Positions 51,531-60,218 of a stretch of 64,000 nt of DNA are shown in pieces (position 1 is the first letter of the stretch; each line of letters begins with the position of its first letter). The stretch comes from Arcicella aurantiaca (lineage in GTDB: Bacteria; Bacteroidota; Bacteroidia; Cytophagales; Spirosomataceae): positions 1-64,000 of the forward strand of contig NZ_QGGO01000006.1 of the NCBI RefSeq assembly GCF_003148625.1. The letters run 5' to 3'. The notes below the pieces were generated by a model. It worked only from the letters and a program-made list of their open reading frames with translations. It was not told the origin of the DNA and searched no databases. A program made the position numbers and the translations under genes.

Positions 51531-52886
51531 TTAATTCGGAATAACTTTGATAGCATTTGCAGGCAAATTCTCACCTTTTTCACCAAAAACATACATGGCT
51601 GGATATTTTTCAATCGTACAAGTTGATTCGTCAATTTTGCCTGTTTTGTCTTGTACTTTTTTCAAATCTAAATTGAAATGTTTGGCTAAAAAATCATATA
51701 AAGCCAAGCGTTTGCTGATTCCGTAATCGTGTCCTTCTTTGGCAAGATGTACGTTTTCTACATTATCTGTTTTCTGATAAAATCCATAGATATTTTTCAA
51801 AAATGGAAATTCTGTTTCGGGAACGTGTTGCGTCCAATCTTGACCGTCTGATAAAATTAATTGTGGTTTTGGAGCTGCCATTGCCGCAATTTCTACATTA
51901 TTTGTGCCTTCTCCGCATAAGTGAACGCCCTTTCCACTTTCGCATGGACAACCACCGCTATGATAAGAAGAGAACATCACAACAGGAACGGATAACGTAA
52001 TTCTATCGTCGATGGCAGACATCAGCATCGTTTGACTTCCACCGCCTGAGCCACCTGTAATTCCTACTCGTTTTGGGTCGGCTTCTTTCATACTTAAAAG
52101 CCAATCTAAAATTCTGATTCCGTTCAAAATCTGGATTTTTTGAGCAAAACTTGTACGATGGTCTTCCGTCTTGAATTGTAAATTTGACTCTCCCCAAGCA
52201 AATAAATCATAACTAAAAGCCATTGCTCCCATTTTGGCTTGCATGGCACAACGTAACTGACAATCAGCACGATAACGTCCATCGCCAAAATGCCCATCAG
52301 GATTCAACATTACAGGCACTAATCCTTTCATTTTCAAAGGTTTGTACAATGAGCCACAAACATAAATTCCTGACATTGTTTCAATTGCAACGTTCTCAAC
52401 AGTATAACCATCAAAGGTTCTTTTATTGGTGATAATCGGTTGAGAATTTGGTTTTGCAGGCAAAGGAGACAAGCCCAATGAAGTCATAAAACAGCTTTTG
52501 AGGGCGATTTTTCGCTTGTTCCATGAGGCGGTATCTTTATAAAGTGTTGCTAAATATGCTAATTGCAATTTGCCTTCTTCGGGTGTTTTTAGATGATATT
52601 GATAGGCTTGCAATTTGTATTTTCGTTCACCTTCTTTGGTAAAAGTAATATCTTGAGAAGCAAAAATATTCGTCATTGTTTTCTCTAAATCTGGACGAAA
52701 ACGCCAATTGGCATAAGTAACAATTTTGTCTTTTACCAATGCTTCTGGATAGCGAATTTTAACTTGAAAACGAGTTTCTATTTCTACAATTACGTCTTTC
52801 AAAGGACGTTTAAAAGCATCTTCTGAATTTTGTCCAATCGAAACAAAACTCAATAATAAACAGTAAAGAATGATTATTTTTTTCAT
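51531..52886 (-). CDS. STN-domain + alpha/beta-hydrolase fusion (acetyl-xylan-esterase-like)
   Basis: A 451-residue secreted protein (signal peptide 1-18, VSIGQ). Residues about 20-85 look like an STN domain (secretin/TonB short N-terminal): FKRPLKDVIVEIETRF, VKIRYPEALVKDKIV, then LEKTMTNIFASQDITFTKEG. The rest (about 90-430) is an alpha/beta hydrolase with the nucleophile elbow GITGGSGGGSQTM (about 272-284), DGRYRADCQLRCAMQAKMGA and the histidine in LAKEGHDYGISKRL. It is similar to acetylxylan-esterase/dienelactone-hydrolase proteins of Bacteroidota PULs. An STN domain is usual in SusC-type receptors or FecR partners, not in esterases, so its role here is unclear. Confidence 0.75.
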   Translation of the reverse strand: MKKIIILYCLLLSFVSIGQNSEDAFKRPLKDVIVEIETRFQVKIRYPEALVKDKIVTYANWRFRPDLEKTMTNIFASQDITFTKEGERKYKLQAYQYHLKTPEEGKLQLAYLATLYKDTASWNKRKIALKSCFMTSLGLSPLPAKPNSQPIITNKRTFDGYTVENVAIETMSGIYVCGSLYKPLKMKGLVPVMLNPDGHFGDGRYRADCQLRCAMQAKMGAMAFSYDLFAWGESNLQFKTEDHRTSFAQKIQILNGIRILDWLLSMKEADPKRVGITGGSGGGSQTMLMSAIDDRITLSVPVVMFSSYHSGGCPCESGKGVHLCGEGTNNVEIAAMAAPKPQLILSDGQDWTQHVPETEFPFLKNIYGFYQKTDNVENVHLAKEGHDYGISKRLALYDFLAKHFNLDLKKVQDKTGKIDESTCTIEKYPAMYVFGEKGENLPANAIKVIPN

Positions 52887-52898
52887 GATTGTTTTGGA

Positions 52899-52975
52899 GT
52901 ATTAAGTACAAAGTATTATGTATTAAGAAGTTAGTATCTGATAAAGCTTAATACATTGTACCTAATACTTAATAC
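52899..52975. repeat. Palindrome of TATTAAGTA words that supplies a stop codon
   Basis: Arms of 29 bases (52899-52927 and 52947-52975) agree at about 24 positions. The words GTATTAAG, TATTATG and TACAATG recur. The right arm overlaps the 3' end of the symporter gene and encodes its last four residues (SIKY) and TAG stop. Confidence 0.83.
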
Positions 52976-54521
52976 TTTTTTGCTCTTTCCACCAATTACT
53001 AAATAATAAATTTTGGTCAATTTCTGGTTTTGGGAAGAATAAACTTGCCAAATATCCAACCACAATCACCACAATATGGCTATACACGCCAAGCATTAAT
53101 TTATGATGTGGAAAATTGAATTTTCCTAAGTCGAGTAGCAACGTTTTTTCATCTCCAAGTCCAATTTCGGTTGAGGTTAGAAAAGCATACGCAGTGAAGA
53201 AAATACAGACGGCAATCCCAATATTTACCCCTTGCGTATTGGCACGGTCGCTGAATAAGCCCAATAGAAAAATACCCACGATTCCGCCTGAGAAAATGGC
53301 GTAAAGTGTAAATACAATTCCTAAAACGCCTTCGCTACCTGCTTGTAAATAGAAAAATCCGATTAATAAAGACACCACTCCCGACAAAACCACGATTAAT
53401 TTGCTCATTTTCAGATATTCTTCATCGGATTTATTGGGGCGAAGTTTTTTGTAATAATCTTCTACTCCAACGGCTGCCAAAGCATTCAAATCGGCACTGA
53501 GACTACAAATTGCGGCTGAAATAAGGGCTGAAAGGATAAAACCAACAATACCCGTTGGCAATTGGGTCATCATAAAATAGGGAAAAACGGCATCGGTATG
53601 AACACTTTCGGGGAGAGGATTTTGTTGATAAAAAACAAACAAAAGCGTTCCGATAAACATAAACATCATCCAAACAGGAACAGTCAAGAATATACCCATC
53701 AAGGAAGCACGAATGGCAGATTTATCCGTTTTTGCGGTTAAATAACGTTGCACAACGGTTTGGTCTGTTCCATATTTTTGAATGGCATAAAATGCTCCAT
53801 TTATCACCATAACGATAAAAGTCAGCTTTGAGAAATCTAAATCATAAGGTCCAAAACCTGTATGGTTATTGGCTGAGGCAACTTTCCAAGCTTCTGGCAA
53901 ACCACCTTTTATCCCAAAAATCAAAAGCCCCAAACACACAAATCCACTCAATAAAAGCATAAAACCTTGAAAAACATCTAACCAAATAACCGCTTCGATA
54001 CCTCCTTTCAAGTTTACCATAATAATAATGCCACCGATAATAAACATAATCAAAGCAGCATTTCCGCCTGTGAGGTTGCTCAATGCAACAGCCATTAGAA
54101 AAAGTACCGTTCCCATCGAAGAAAATTGTCGAAGAATGAATGACGAAGAGCTGTAATAGCGAGCAAAACCGCCAAAGCGTTTTTCAAAATATTCGTAGGT
54201 ACTTAATCCGATTACTTTACGAAAAATGGGTACGATAAACCAAATGGAAAAAAGCAAAACCAAAGGAACCATCAAGCCTTGAACAAGCAAAATCCAATTG
54301 GAAGAATAGCCTTCTCCCGGATAGCCCAAAAAAGTTACGCTACTGATAAGCGTTGCCAACAACGACATTCCGATTGCCCAAGATGGGACTTTACCTTTTG
54401 CTAAAAAATAGGTTTGGGTAGTTTTTTGTTTCTTGGCAAACAAAAAACCAAAATAGAGCGTCAAGCCCAAGAAAAATAATATAATGCCATAGTCGATGGC
54501 GTGTAAAGTGCTGTGATTCAT
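52962..54521 (-). CDS. Sodium:solute symporter (SSS family)
   Basis: A 519-residue inner-membrane carrier with about thirteen to fourteen hydrophobic segments. SSS signatures are FGFLFAKKQKTTQTYFLAKG, IGMSLLATLISSVTFLGYPG, IYKV-like GIEAVIWLDVFQGFMLL, and ISAAICSLSADLNALAAVGVEDYYK, which carries the Na2 sodium-site serines. Typical substrates in PULs are monosaccharides, uronates or acid sugars. It is transcribed with the DUF1537 kinase and PdxA2 genes (21 bases away), so it may import the product of the extracellular enzymes of this cluster. The last residues derive from a palindromic repeat. Confidence 0.9.
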   Translation of the reverse strand: MNHSTLHAIDYGIILFFLGLTLYFGFLFAKKQKTTQTYFLAKGKVPSWAIGMSLLATLISSVTFLGYPGEGYSSNWILLVQGLMVPLVLLFSIWFIVPIFRKVIGLSTYEYFEKRFGGFARYYSSSSFILRQFSSMGTVLFLMAVALSNLTGGNAALIMFIIGGIIIMVNLKGGIEAVIWLDVFQGFMLLLSGFVCLGLLIFGIKGGLPEAWKVASANNHTGFGPYDLDFSKLTFIVMVINGAFYAIQKYGTDQTVVQRYLTAKTDKSAIRASLMGIFLTVPVWMMFMFIGTLLFVFYQQNPLPESVHTDAVFPYFMMTQLPTGIVGFILSALISAAICSLSADLNALAAVGVEDYYKKLRPNKSDEEYLKMSKLIVVLSGVVSLLIGFFYLQAGSEGVLGIVFTLYAIFSGGIVGIFLLGLFSDRANTQGVNIGIAVCIFFTAYAFLTSTEIGLGDEKTLLLDLGKFNFPHHKLMLGVYSHIVVIVVGYLASLFFPKPEIDQNLLFSNWWKEQKSIKY

Positions 54522-54542
54522 TTGTTTGCGTTATTTGCAAAT

Positions 54543-55703
54543 TCAGAACTGCCAAATTTTACTTGGCCATTCGTAACTACCCGGTTTTATGGTAATACTA
54601 ATTTTTTGATTTTCCTGAGGTTTCAAACAAATAACTCCTTGCGAAAACTCGTTGGTGGGTATAAAACTTTTATAAGATAATGTTGCCAAAATTGCCGCCG
54701 CAGTTGCTCCCCCCTCAATTAAAAATTGGTCGATTTGACATTTTTCTGAGACTGTTTTTACGACTAAGCTCATCCATTTTGCCAGTTGTTGGGGCAAAAC
54801 TTTGACATCTGCCAAATCGCCAATCGCAATAATTATTGTTGGTTTTGTTTCAAATAATACTAATATTTCTTTCGCCCATTTTTCAAGAGCAAATTCTGTT
54901 GGTTTTTCTATAAATAACTTAATTGGCAAGTAACTAACTGCTTCATTTTTAAGATACTTTTCTTTTATTGCCACAACACTTTTTTGATAAGTTGTTCCGC
55001 TGATATACAAGGTTTTAGGCTTATCAGAAAGTGGTTTTAATTCCTTGATTTCTAATTTTTGTTGCTTGAAACTCCTTGCTAAAATGGCATCAAAAAAATC
55101 AGCAGCACCTACTAATAAAGTATCTTTTGTAAGGACAGAAGCCCAAAAATCAACATCTTGTTTAGAGCTTGCTTCACAAATAAAAATTCCATTTTGTGAT
55201 ACTTTTTCGGCTGGTTTTATAAACTTTACTTCATTATTTTCAGCCCGAATCATGCTCAAAACATTTGCATCACGAATGGCAAATTCTGGGTCATTTGCAA
55301 AAGATGTTTCTTCAATTGAAATGCCATTTACAAAATACTTTCCTTCAATAATTGTTCTTCCCAGCGATGGATTTGCGGGAAGAATCAACGTTTTTTCAAA
55401 AGGATTTTTCGTTAAAATTTCATTGATTTCTGTTAAAATATGTCCTCTTAAAACAGAATCTATTTTCTTGAATATAAATTGAGGTTTGGTTTTCGCAATT
55501 TGTTCTGCTAAAATTCTGGTTTTCTCCTGAGCTTCTAATGCTGACAAAGACCTTGTATTGGCAGAAATTACTACTAAATCTGCTTGGAAATCAAGGTTTA
55601 AGGTCGTTAAAATTTCGACATTTAATCCATATCTCAAACCAATTCCTGCAATTTCTGCCGCTCCCGTTAGGTCGTCTGCAATGACAATTATAGGAGATTT
55701 CAT
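54543..55703 (-). CDS. Four-carbon acid sugar kinase family protein (DUF1537)
   Basis: A 386-residue cytoplasmic kinase. The N-terminal domain has IVIADDLTGAAEIAGIGLRY (about 5-24, DDxTGA motif), ISANTRSL and FKKIDSVLRGHI. The C-terminal nucleotide-binding domain has LYISGTTYQKSV and FLIEGGATAAAIL (glycine-rich). Characterised members phosphorylate threonate, erythronate or oxo-tetronate (DtnK, LtnK, OtnK) or 3-oxoisoapionate (OiaK). Its start codon directly follows the PdxA2 stop (TAGATG). With PdxA2 it should convert a four-carbon acid sugar to its 4-phosphate. Confidence 0.87.
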   Translation of the reverse strand: MKSPIIVIADDLTGAAEIAGIGLRYGLNVEILTTLNLDFQADLVVISANTRSLSALEAQEKTRILAEQIAKTKPQFIFKKIDSVLRGHILTEINEILTKNPFEKTLILPANPSLGRTIIEGKYFVNGISIEETSFANDPEFAIRDANVLSMIRAENNEVKFIKPAEKVSQNGIFICEASSKQDVDFWASVLTKDTLLVGAADFFDAILARSFKQQKLEIKELKPLSDKPKTLYISGTTYQKSVVAIKEKYLKNEAVSYLPIKLFIEKPTEFALEKWAKEILVLFETKPTIIIAIGDLADVKVLPQQLAKWMSLVVKTVSEKCQIDQFLIEGGATAAAILATLSYKSFIPTNEFSQGVICLKPQENQKISITIKPGSYEWPSKIWQF

Positions 55704-56747
55704 CTAAACGGCTACACTTTTACGATACTTACTCAACTGAACTGCTGATTCTATCGCCAAAACCATTGCATCTTCGCTGGCGATGCCTTTTCCTGCAATT
55801 TCAAAAGCCGTTCCGTGGTCAACAGAAGTACGAATAATTGGTAAACCCATTGTAATATTTACGCCTTTTACGCTATCCATTTGGTTTTTCTCGGCATTCC
55901 ATTTAAAACCTGTCAACTTAAAAGGAATATGTCCTTGGTCGTGATACATTGCCACTACACCTCCATAATAACCCGTTGCGGCTTTGGCAAACATGGTATC
56001 TGGCGGAACAGGGCCTTCTACATCATAACCTAATTTTATAGCTTCTTCCACCGCAGGTAAAATTTCTTCGGCTTCTTCTGTTCCAAATAATCCCGAATCT
56101 CCTGCGTGCGGGTTTAGTCCTGCAATACCGATTTTCAGGTTGGTTTCTCCCAACGAAATCATACCATTATGTAGCAATTCTACGACTTGCAAAATGCGTT
56201 CTTTTTTCACCAAATCACAAGCCTGACGCAATGAAACGTGCGTAGAAACGTGAATTACCTTCATTTTATCTTCCACCAAAAGCATTGCATATTTTTTTGT
56301 ATCGGTATAATGTGCATAAATTTCTGTATGTCCTGCAAAATGATGACCCGCTTCGTTGATAGATTTTTTATTGATTGGCCCTGTTACGGTTGCATCAATT
56401 TCATTGTTTAAAGCTAAATCAATTACTGTTTTTACTGATTGAAAAGAAGCTTCTCCACACATCGCAGAAATTTCTCCGAACTGCAATTTTTCAATCTCCA
56501 CATTTTTTAAATCATAAACATCAATAACGCCAAATTCAAACTTGGCATCTGCTACTTTCGAGATAGCGTTAATTTGAACATTAAGATTGAGTTTTTGTTG
56601 GATATTCTTGAAAACATCGGCACTACCAGCAATTAAAGGGCGACAGATTTGATATAAGTCTTGGTGCAAAAGTGCTTTTATTGCTATTTCGGGACCAATA
56701 CTTGCTGGGTCGCCCATGGTAATTCCTATGATTGGTAATAATGACAT
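55704..56747 (-). CDS. pdxA2: 4-phospho-acid-sugar oxidative decarboxylase PdxA2
   Basis: A 347-residue NAD-dependent dehydrogenase of the PdxA family. Key segments are GITMGDPASIGPEIAIKAL (about 7-25), VTGPINKKSINEAGHHFAGH with the metal-binding histidine, LNPHAGDSGLFG, and MYHDQGHIPFKLTGF with further histidines. Because it is fused operonically to a DUF1537 kinase, with no other vitamin B6 gene, the PdxA2 assignment is preferred over PdxA. PdxA2 oxidises and decarboxylates 4-phospho-D-threonate or -erythronate to dihydroxyacetone phosphate. Confidence 0.87.
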   Translation of the reverse strand: MSLLPIIGITMGDPASIGPEIAIKALLHQDLYQICRPLIAGSADVFKNIQQKLNLNVQINAISKVADAKFEFGVIDVYDLKNVEIEKLQFGEISAMCGEASFQSVKTVIDLALNNEIDATVTGPINKKSINEAGHHFAGHTEIYAHYTDTKKYAMLLVEDKMKVIHVSTHVSLRQACDLVKKERILQVVELLHNGMISLGETNLKIGIAGLNPHAGDSGLFGTEEAEEILPAVEEAIKLGYDVEGPVPPDTMFAKAATGYYGGVVAMYHDQGHIPFKLTGFKWNAEKNQMDSVKGVNITMGLPIIRTSVDHGTAFEIAGKGIASEDAMVLAIESAVQLSKYRKSVAV

Positions 56748-56819
56748 GATTTTGTTGGTAATGTTGTTAAATGCAAAGCATTTGATTTTTATATGATAGA
56801 GTTTAAGTGTTTTGCTTCT

Positions 56820-57746
56820 TTAAGCCGACTGAAAAGCCATTTTGCTAAAATCGCTTTGATTAAATTTTTCTAACAGTAAAAATAATTCTTGCTCAGGCAG
56901 GGCTTGTAATGGTGGCATCACAATTGGTTTACACAAACCACATTCGTTCATCAAAACTTTTAACGCCCAAAGTGATTCCCCGAGAGTACGTCCTCCTTGA
57001 TAAATATTCCCGAAAAAGTCAGAATGTTTTTGCATTTCTTTGGCTTTCTCGACATTTCCTTCAATGATGGCATTTTGCATTTCTTGATAAATGGCAGGCA
57101 TAAAATTTCCTGTACTCGGAATAATTCCGTCACTACCCAAAAGCAATGCTTCGGCAGAAAGGGCTGCCCAACCCATAAAATGACTAAAATCTTGTCTGGT
57201 TTTCCAAAACTTAATCGACTGATATAATCTTTCTACGTTTCTTTCAGAATCTTTCAATCCAACAATATTTTCATGAAAACTCAACTCGTTTACCATTTCT
57301 AAGGGTAAAGAAACGTGGGTTGTTGCAGGAATATTATAAATGATTAGCGGAATAGGAATGGCATCAGCTAATTGTTCAAAATACTTATAAATCTGCTTGT
57401 TGGTTAATGGATAATAAGATGGCGTTGTTACTGCAACCACATCAATACCACAATCAGAAGCTTCTTTGGCATATTCAATTGATTCTTCTAAGCAGTTTGA
57501 AGAAATACCTGCGTAAAGAATTGTTCCTTGTTTTTTTGAAAGTCCAGCCTGCTTCAAATACGCTGATTTCACAGAGTTTGATAACGAAGCACCTTCACCC
57601 GTTGTACCCAAAATAAATGGCAATGTATTGTTTTGATAAAAGTTATCAAACATTATTTCTACCGATTCATGGTCGAGTTTATAGTCCTCAGTGAGTGGTG
57701 TGATTGCAGGAATTACGATTCCACTATATTTTTTTTGTATTATCAT
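56820..57746 (-). CDS. Dihydrodipicolinate-synthase-family aldolase
   Basis: A 308-residue class I aldolase-type TIM barrel. Visible are FILGTTGEGASLS (about 40-52), the proton-relay tyrosine in PLIIYNIPATTH, and the Schiff-base lysine in IVGLKDSERN. It differs clearly from the KdgD at 3762-4667. The family includes lysine DapA and many aldolases/dehydratases of 2-keto-3-deoxy sugar acids, N-acetylneuraminate lyase and related enzymes. The neighbourhood (acid-sugar kinase, PdxA2, alcohol dehydrogenase) favours splitting or dehydrating a keto-deoxy acid rather than lysine biosynthesis. Confidence 0.82.
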   Translation of the reverse strand: MIIQKKYSGIVIPAITPLTEDYKLDHESVEIMFDNFYQNNTLPFILGTTGEGASLSNSVKSAYLKQAGLSKKQGTILYAGISSNCLEESIEYAKEASDCGIDVVAVTTPSYYPLTNKQIYKYFEQLADAIPIPLIIYNIPATTHVSLPLEMVNELSFHENIVGLKDSERNVERLYQSIKFWKTRQDFSHFMGWAALSAEALLLGSDGIIPSTGNFMPAIYQEMQNAIIEGNVEKAKEMQKHSDFFGNIYQGGRTLGESLWALKVLMNECGLCKPIVMPPLQALPEQELFLLLEKFNQSDFSKMAFQSA

Positions 57747-57799
57747 CAGGTTGCATTATTACAGGAAAATTCCTGAGTTTTTATCTATTTGAGGTTTCA

Positions 57800-57882
57800 G
57801 TTTAATTTTTAATATATTGTGAGCGAAAAGCGATTTGGGTCCGACACTAAACCCTAATACCTAAATCCCAATCCCTACTAAA
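57800..57882. repeat. Single-arm GGGATTTAGGT-type words
   Basis: The spacer before the aldolase start (57747-57882) contains ACCCTAATACCTAAATCCC and CCCAATCCCTAC. On the other strand these words (GGGATTTGGG, GGATTTAGG) match those at 6258-6290 after the ALDH gene. Only one arm is clear in each place, so these may be decayed elements. Confidence 0.45.
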
Positions 57883-59037
57883 TCAATAGGCTGAATTGAA
57901 AATATCAATTGCGTCTTGTTCTTCAATTAATCGAGGATTATTTTTCAATAATCGTTGTATTTTCATGGCATCTTTTGCCATTTGTGGGATACTTTCTTTA
58001 CGCACACCCACTTCGCTTAATGTAGCAGGAATACCGCATTCCTTGATAATTTCTCTGATTTTGGAAACACCTCTGTATGCCGTTTCTAAGAATGTGGGAG
58101 CTTCCTCACAACCCAAAGCAATGGCAACTTTGGCATATCTTTCTGCCGATGCAGGAATATTATAATTCATCAAATAAGGCAAAAGAAGAGCGTTTGATAG
58201 TCCGTGTGGCAAATGATATTCACTACCCAACGGATATGAAAGTGCATGAACGCCTGCTGTATTGACAGGCCCTAAACAAAAACCGCCCAAAATACTTCCC
58301 ATCGCTACATTGATACGAGCATTTTCATTTGAACCATCTTTTACGGCATCTACAATATTTTCAGCAATCAAACGCATTCCTTCGTAAGCATACATGTCAA
58401 TAAACATATTGGCAAATTTGTTTGTATATGCTTCCAAACAGTGCGTAAGGGCATCTAAACCTGTTGCTGCGGTAATGCTTGCGGGCAAACTCAATGTTAA
58501 AAGTGGGTCTGCATAAACCATATCTGGCACTAAAAATGGACTAATAATTCCTTTCTTTTGATTGTCAGAATCATCAACTAAAATAGCATTTGGTGATACT
58601 TCACTGCCTGTTCCTGAGGTAGTTGGCACACAAATCAATTTCTTTTTACGTCCATTTAACAAACCAATTCCAACATAATCTGTCAATTTTTGCTCGTTTT
58701 CTAATTGTGCAGCTACCAATTTGGCAATATCCAAAACGCTTCCACCACCAATTCCAATGACAACATCTGGGTTTTGAGGTGCAACTCTTTCCATTAATTT
58801 GTAGAAATCGGCAAAACTTGGTTCATTCAAAATACTCGTATCAAAAGCAACTACTATATTTTTTTGTGTTAGTGTTTCAGCAAATCCTTCTAACGATTTT
58901 AAAAGCGGTTCGATAGTTACGATTAAAACACTTTTTGCTTTTAAAGCAAATATTTCGTCGGGTAATTGTTTTAAAACGTCTTTCCCGAAAACCAACTTAC
59001 TCGGAAAATGTATGCTTACTTGTTGTAATGATTGCAT
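57883..59037 (-). CDS. Iron-containing alcohol dehydrogenase
   Basis: A 384-residue cytoplasmic NAD(P)-dependent oxidoreductase of the Fe-ADH type. The Rossmann-like domain has VVIGIGGGSVLDIAKLVAAQ (about 95-114) and CVPTTSGTGSEVSPNAILVD (about 135-154). The metal-binding part has GLDALTHCLEAYTN and ALSYPLGSEYHLPHGLSNAL with the conserved histidines. The substrate may be an aldehyde or ketose from the DHDPS-family aldolase, such as glycolaldehyde or lactaldehyde. It lies 22 bases from the sialidase-fold gene, in the same operon. Confidence 0.9.
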   Translation of the reverse strand: MQSLQQVSIHFPSKLVFGKDVLKQLPDEIFALKAKSVLIVTIEPLLKSLEGFAETLTQKNIVVAFDTSILNEPSFADFYKLMERVAPQNPDVVIGIGGGSVLDIAKLVAAQLENEQKLTDYVGIGLLNGRKKKLICVPTTSGTGSEVSPNAILVDDSDNQKKGIISPFLVPDMVYADPLLTLSLPASITAATGLDALTHCLEAYTNKFANMFIDMYAYEGMRLIAENIVDAVKDGSNENARINVAMGSILGGFCLGPVNTAGVHALSYPLGSEYHLPHGLSNALLLPYLMNYNIPASAERYAKVAIALGCEEAPTFLETAYRGVSKIREIIKECGIPATLSEVGVRKESIPQMAKDAMKIQRLLKNNPRLIEEQDAIDIFNSAY

Positions 59038-59058
59038 GATTTTTATTTGATTCTCTAC

Positions 59059-60186
59059 TTAGACTTCCTTCGTTATTTCAGCACCAGTTGGAGCAATATA
59101 GCCTTTCATTGCAGGCCAAATTCCTTCTTTTATTTTCTTGGTTTTAAACTTTTTAGGGTCTAAAATCGAATGTTTAATTTTTTGTCTTCTCCAAGTATAA
59201 ATCACGTGAATTAACCCGTCTGAACTTTGAATAATTGACGGATAAGAATACTGACTGATGGGTGAATCTTCAATAATGACTGCCCCAGACCAATTAATTC
59301 CGTCTTTTGAAACTGAAAGATTTAAAGGTGTTCGAGGACCTTTCGCTAAATTATTCGGTGGCAAAACATGGTTATAGACCAATACGTGCAAACCATTTTT
59401 AAGCGTTACGGCATCTGTTCCAGAGTTATTATTGGGCAGATTTGTCTTGGCTAAGGGTGTCCATGTTTCTCCGTTATCAGTTGACCATGATTCTAAAATA
59501 GCTCGGTTTTTACTTCTTGCCACAATTTGTAATTTGCCATTTCCATGTTGTAAAATACTCGGCTGAATCGCTCCAAATGCTTTATCTGCGGTAATTGCCC
59601 CTACTGTACGCCAAGTTTTTCCGAAATCTGATGTTACTTCAAAATGGATTCTCCAGCCTTTTTCTCCTTCTGTGCTACTCGGACAAAACAAATTTCCGTT
59701 GCTCAATAAAACGGGTTTATTTTTCACAGGTCCAATATAACCTTCGGGCAAAGCTTTGGCGTTCGACCATGTAACGCCATTATCTGATGATGTTTTCAAC
59801 CAACCTTTCCATTTGGCTGGACTGGGCCCTATTTTATAAAAAAGCATTAAATCGCCATTCGGAATTTGGTATAAAACAGGATTCCAACAAGCGTAACGAA
59901 GGGTGTCATTTACAATTCCGTTTGCTACGTTTTGAGGAGCTAACCATTTGCCATTTTCTTGACGACTCACCCAAATACACACATCTGGATTTCGCTCTTT
60001 TGTTCCTCCAAACCACGCAGCGACCATTCCTTTTTTTGATTCAGCAATAGTCGCTGCATGGCTTTCGGGAAATGGAGGATTTTCAACCACGAATTCATCC
60101 AATAAAAGACCCGATTTCCATTTTTGTGCAACAGAAATATTCAGGGTTAAACAACTGATTATTAATATTTTGAAAATGTTTTTCAT
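59059..60186 (-). CDS. Secreted sialidase-fold (BNR/Asp-box) protein
   Basis: A 375-residue secreted beta-propeller (signal peptide 1-20, NISVAQ). BNR/Asp-box-like repeats are visible: SSDNGVTWSNAK (about 132-143), TSDFGKTWRTVG and STDNGETWTPLA. FPESHAATIAESKKGMVAAW and YPSIIQSSDGLIHVIYTWRR are typical of exo-alpha-sialidase-annotated family BNR_2. The classical arginine triad of GH33 is not clear to me, and no sialic acid genes are nearby. With a GH78 rhamnosidase next door, a GH145-like or lyase-like role on plant rhamnosides or glucuronates is a reasonable alternative. Confidence 0.7.
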   Translation of the reverse strand: MKNIFKILIISCLTLNISVAQKWKSGLLLDEFVVENPPFPESHAATIAESKKGMVAAWFGGTKERNPDVCIWVSRQENGKWLAPQNVANGIVNDTLRYACWNPVLYQIPNGDLMLFYKIGPSPAKWKGWLKTSSDNGVTWSNAKALPEGYIGPVKNKPVLLSNGNLFCPSSTEGEKGWRIHFEVTSDFGKTWRTVGAITADKAFGAIQPSILQHGNGKLQIVARSKNRAILESWSTDNGETWTPLAKTNLPNNNSGTDAVTLKNGLHVLVYNHVLPPNNLAKGPRTPLNLSVSKDGINWSGAVIIEDSPISQYSYPSIIQSSDGLIHVIYTWRRQKIKHSILDPKKFKTKKIKEGIWPAMKGYIAPTGAEITKEV

Positions 60187-60218
60187 GTATTTTTTTGGGT
60201 CAGATGACTTTTTTTATG

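Noticed and set aside
55704-56747. Vitamin B6 biosynthesis gene pdxA
   Set aside because: It abuts a DUF1537 kinase (TAGATG) within a sugar cluster, the known context of the acid-sugar paralogue PdxA2. No other B6 genes are nearby.
56820-57746. Lysine biosynthesis dapA
   Set aside because: Family motifs allow it, but no lysine or peptidoglycan genes surround it, and the operon is catabolic.
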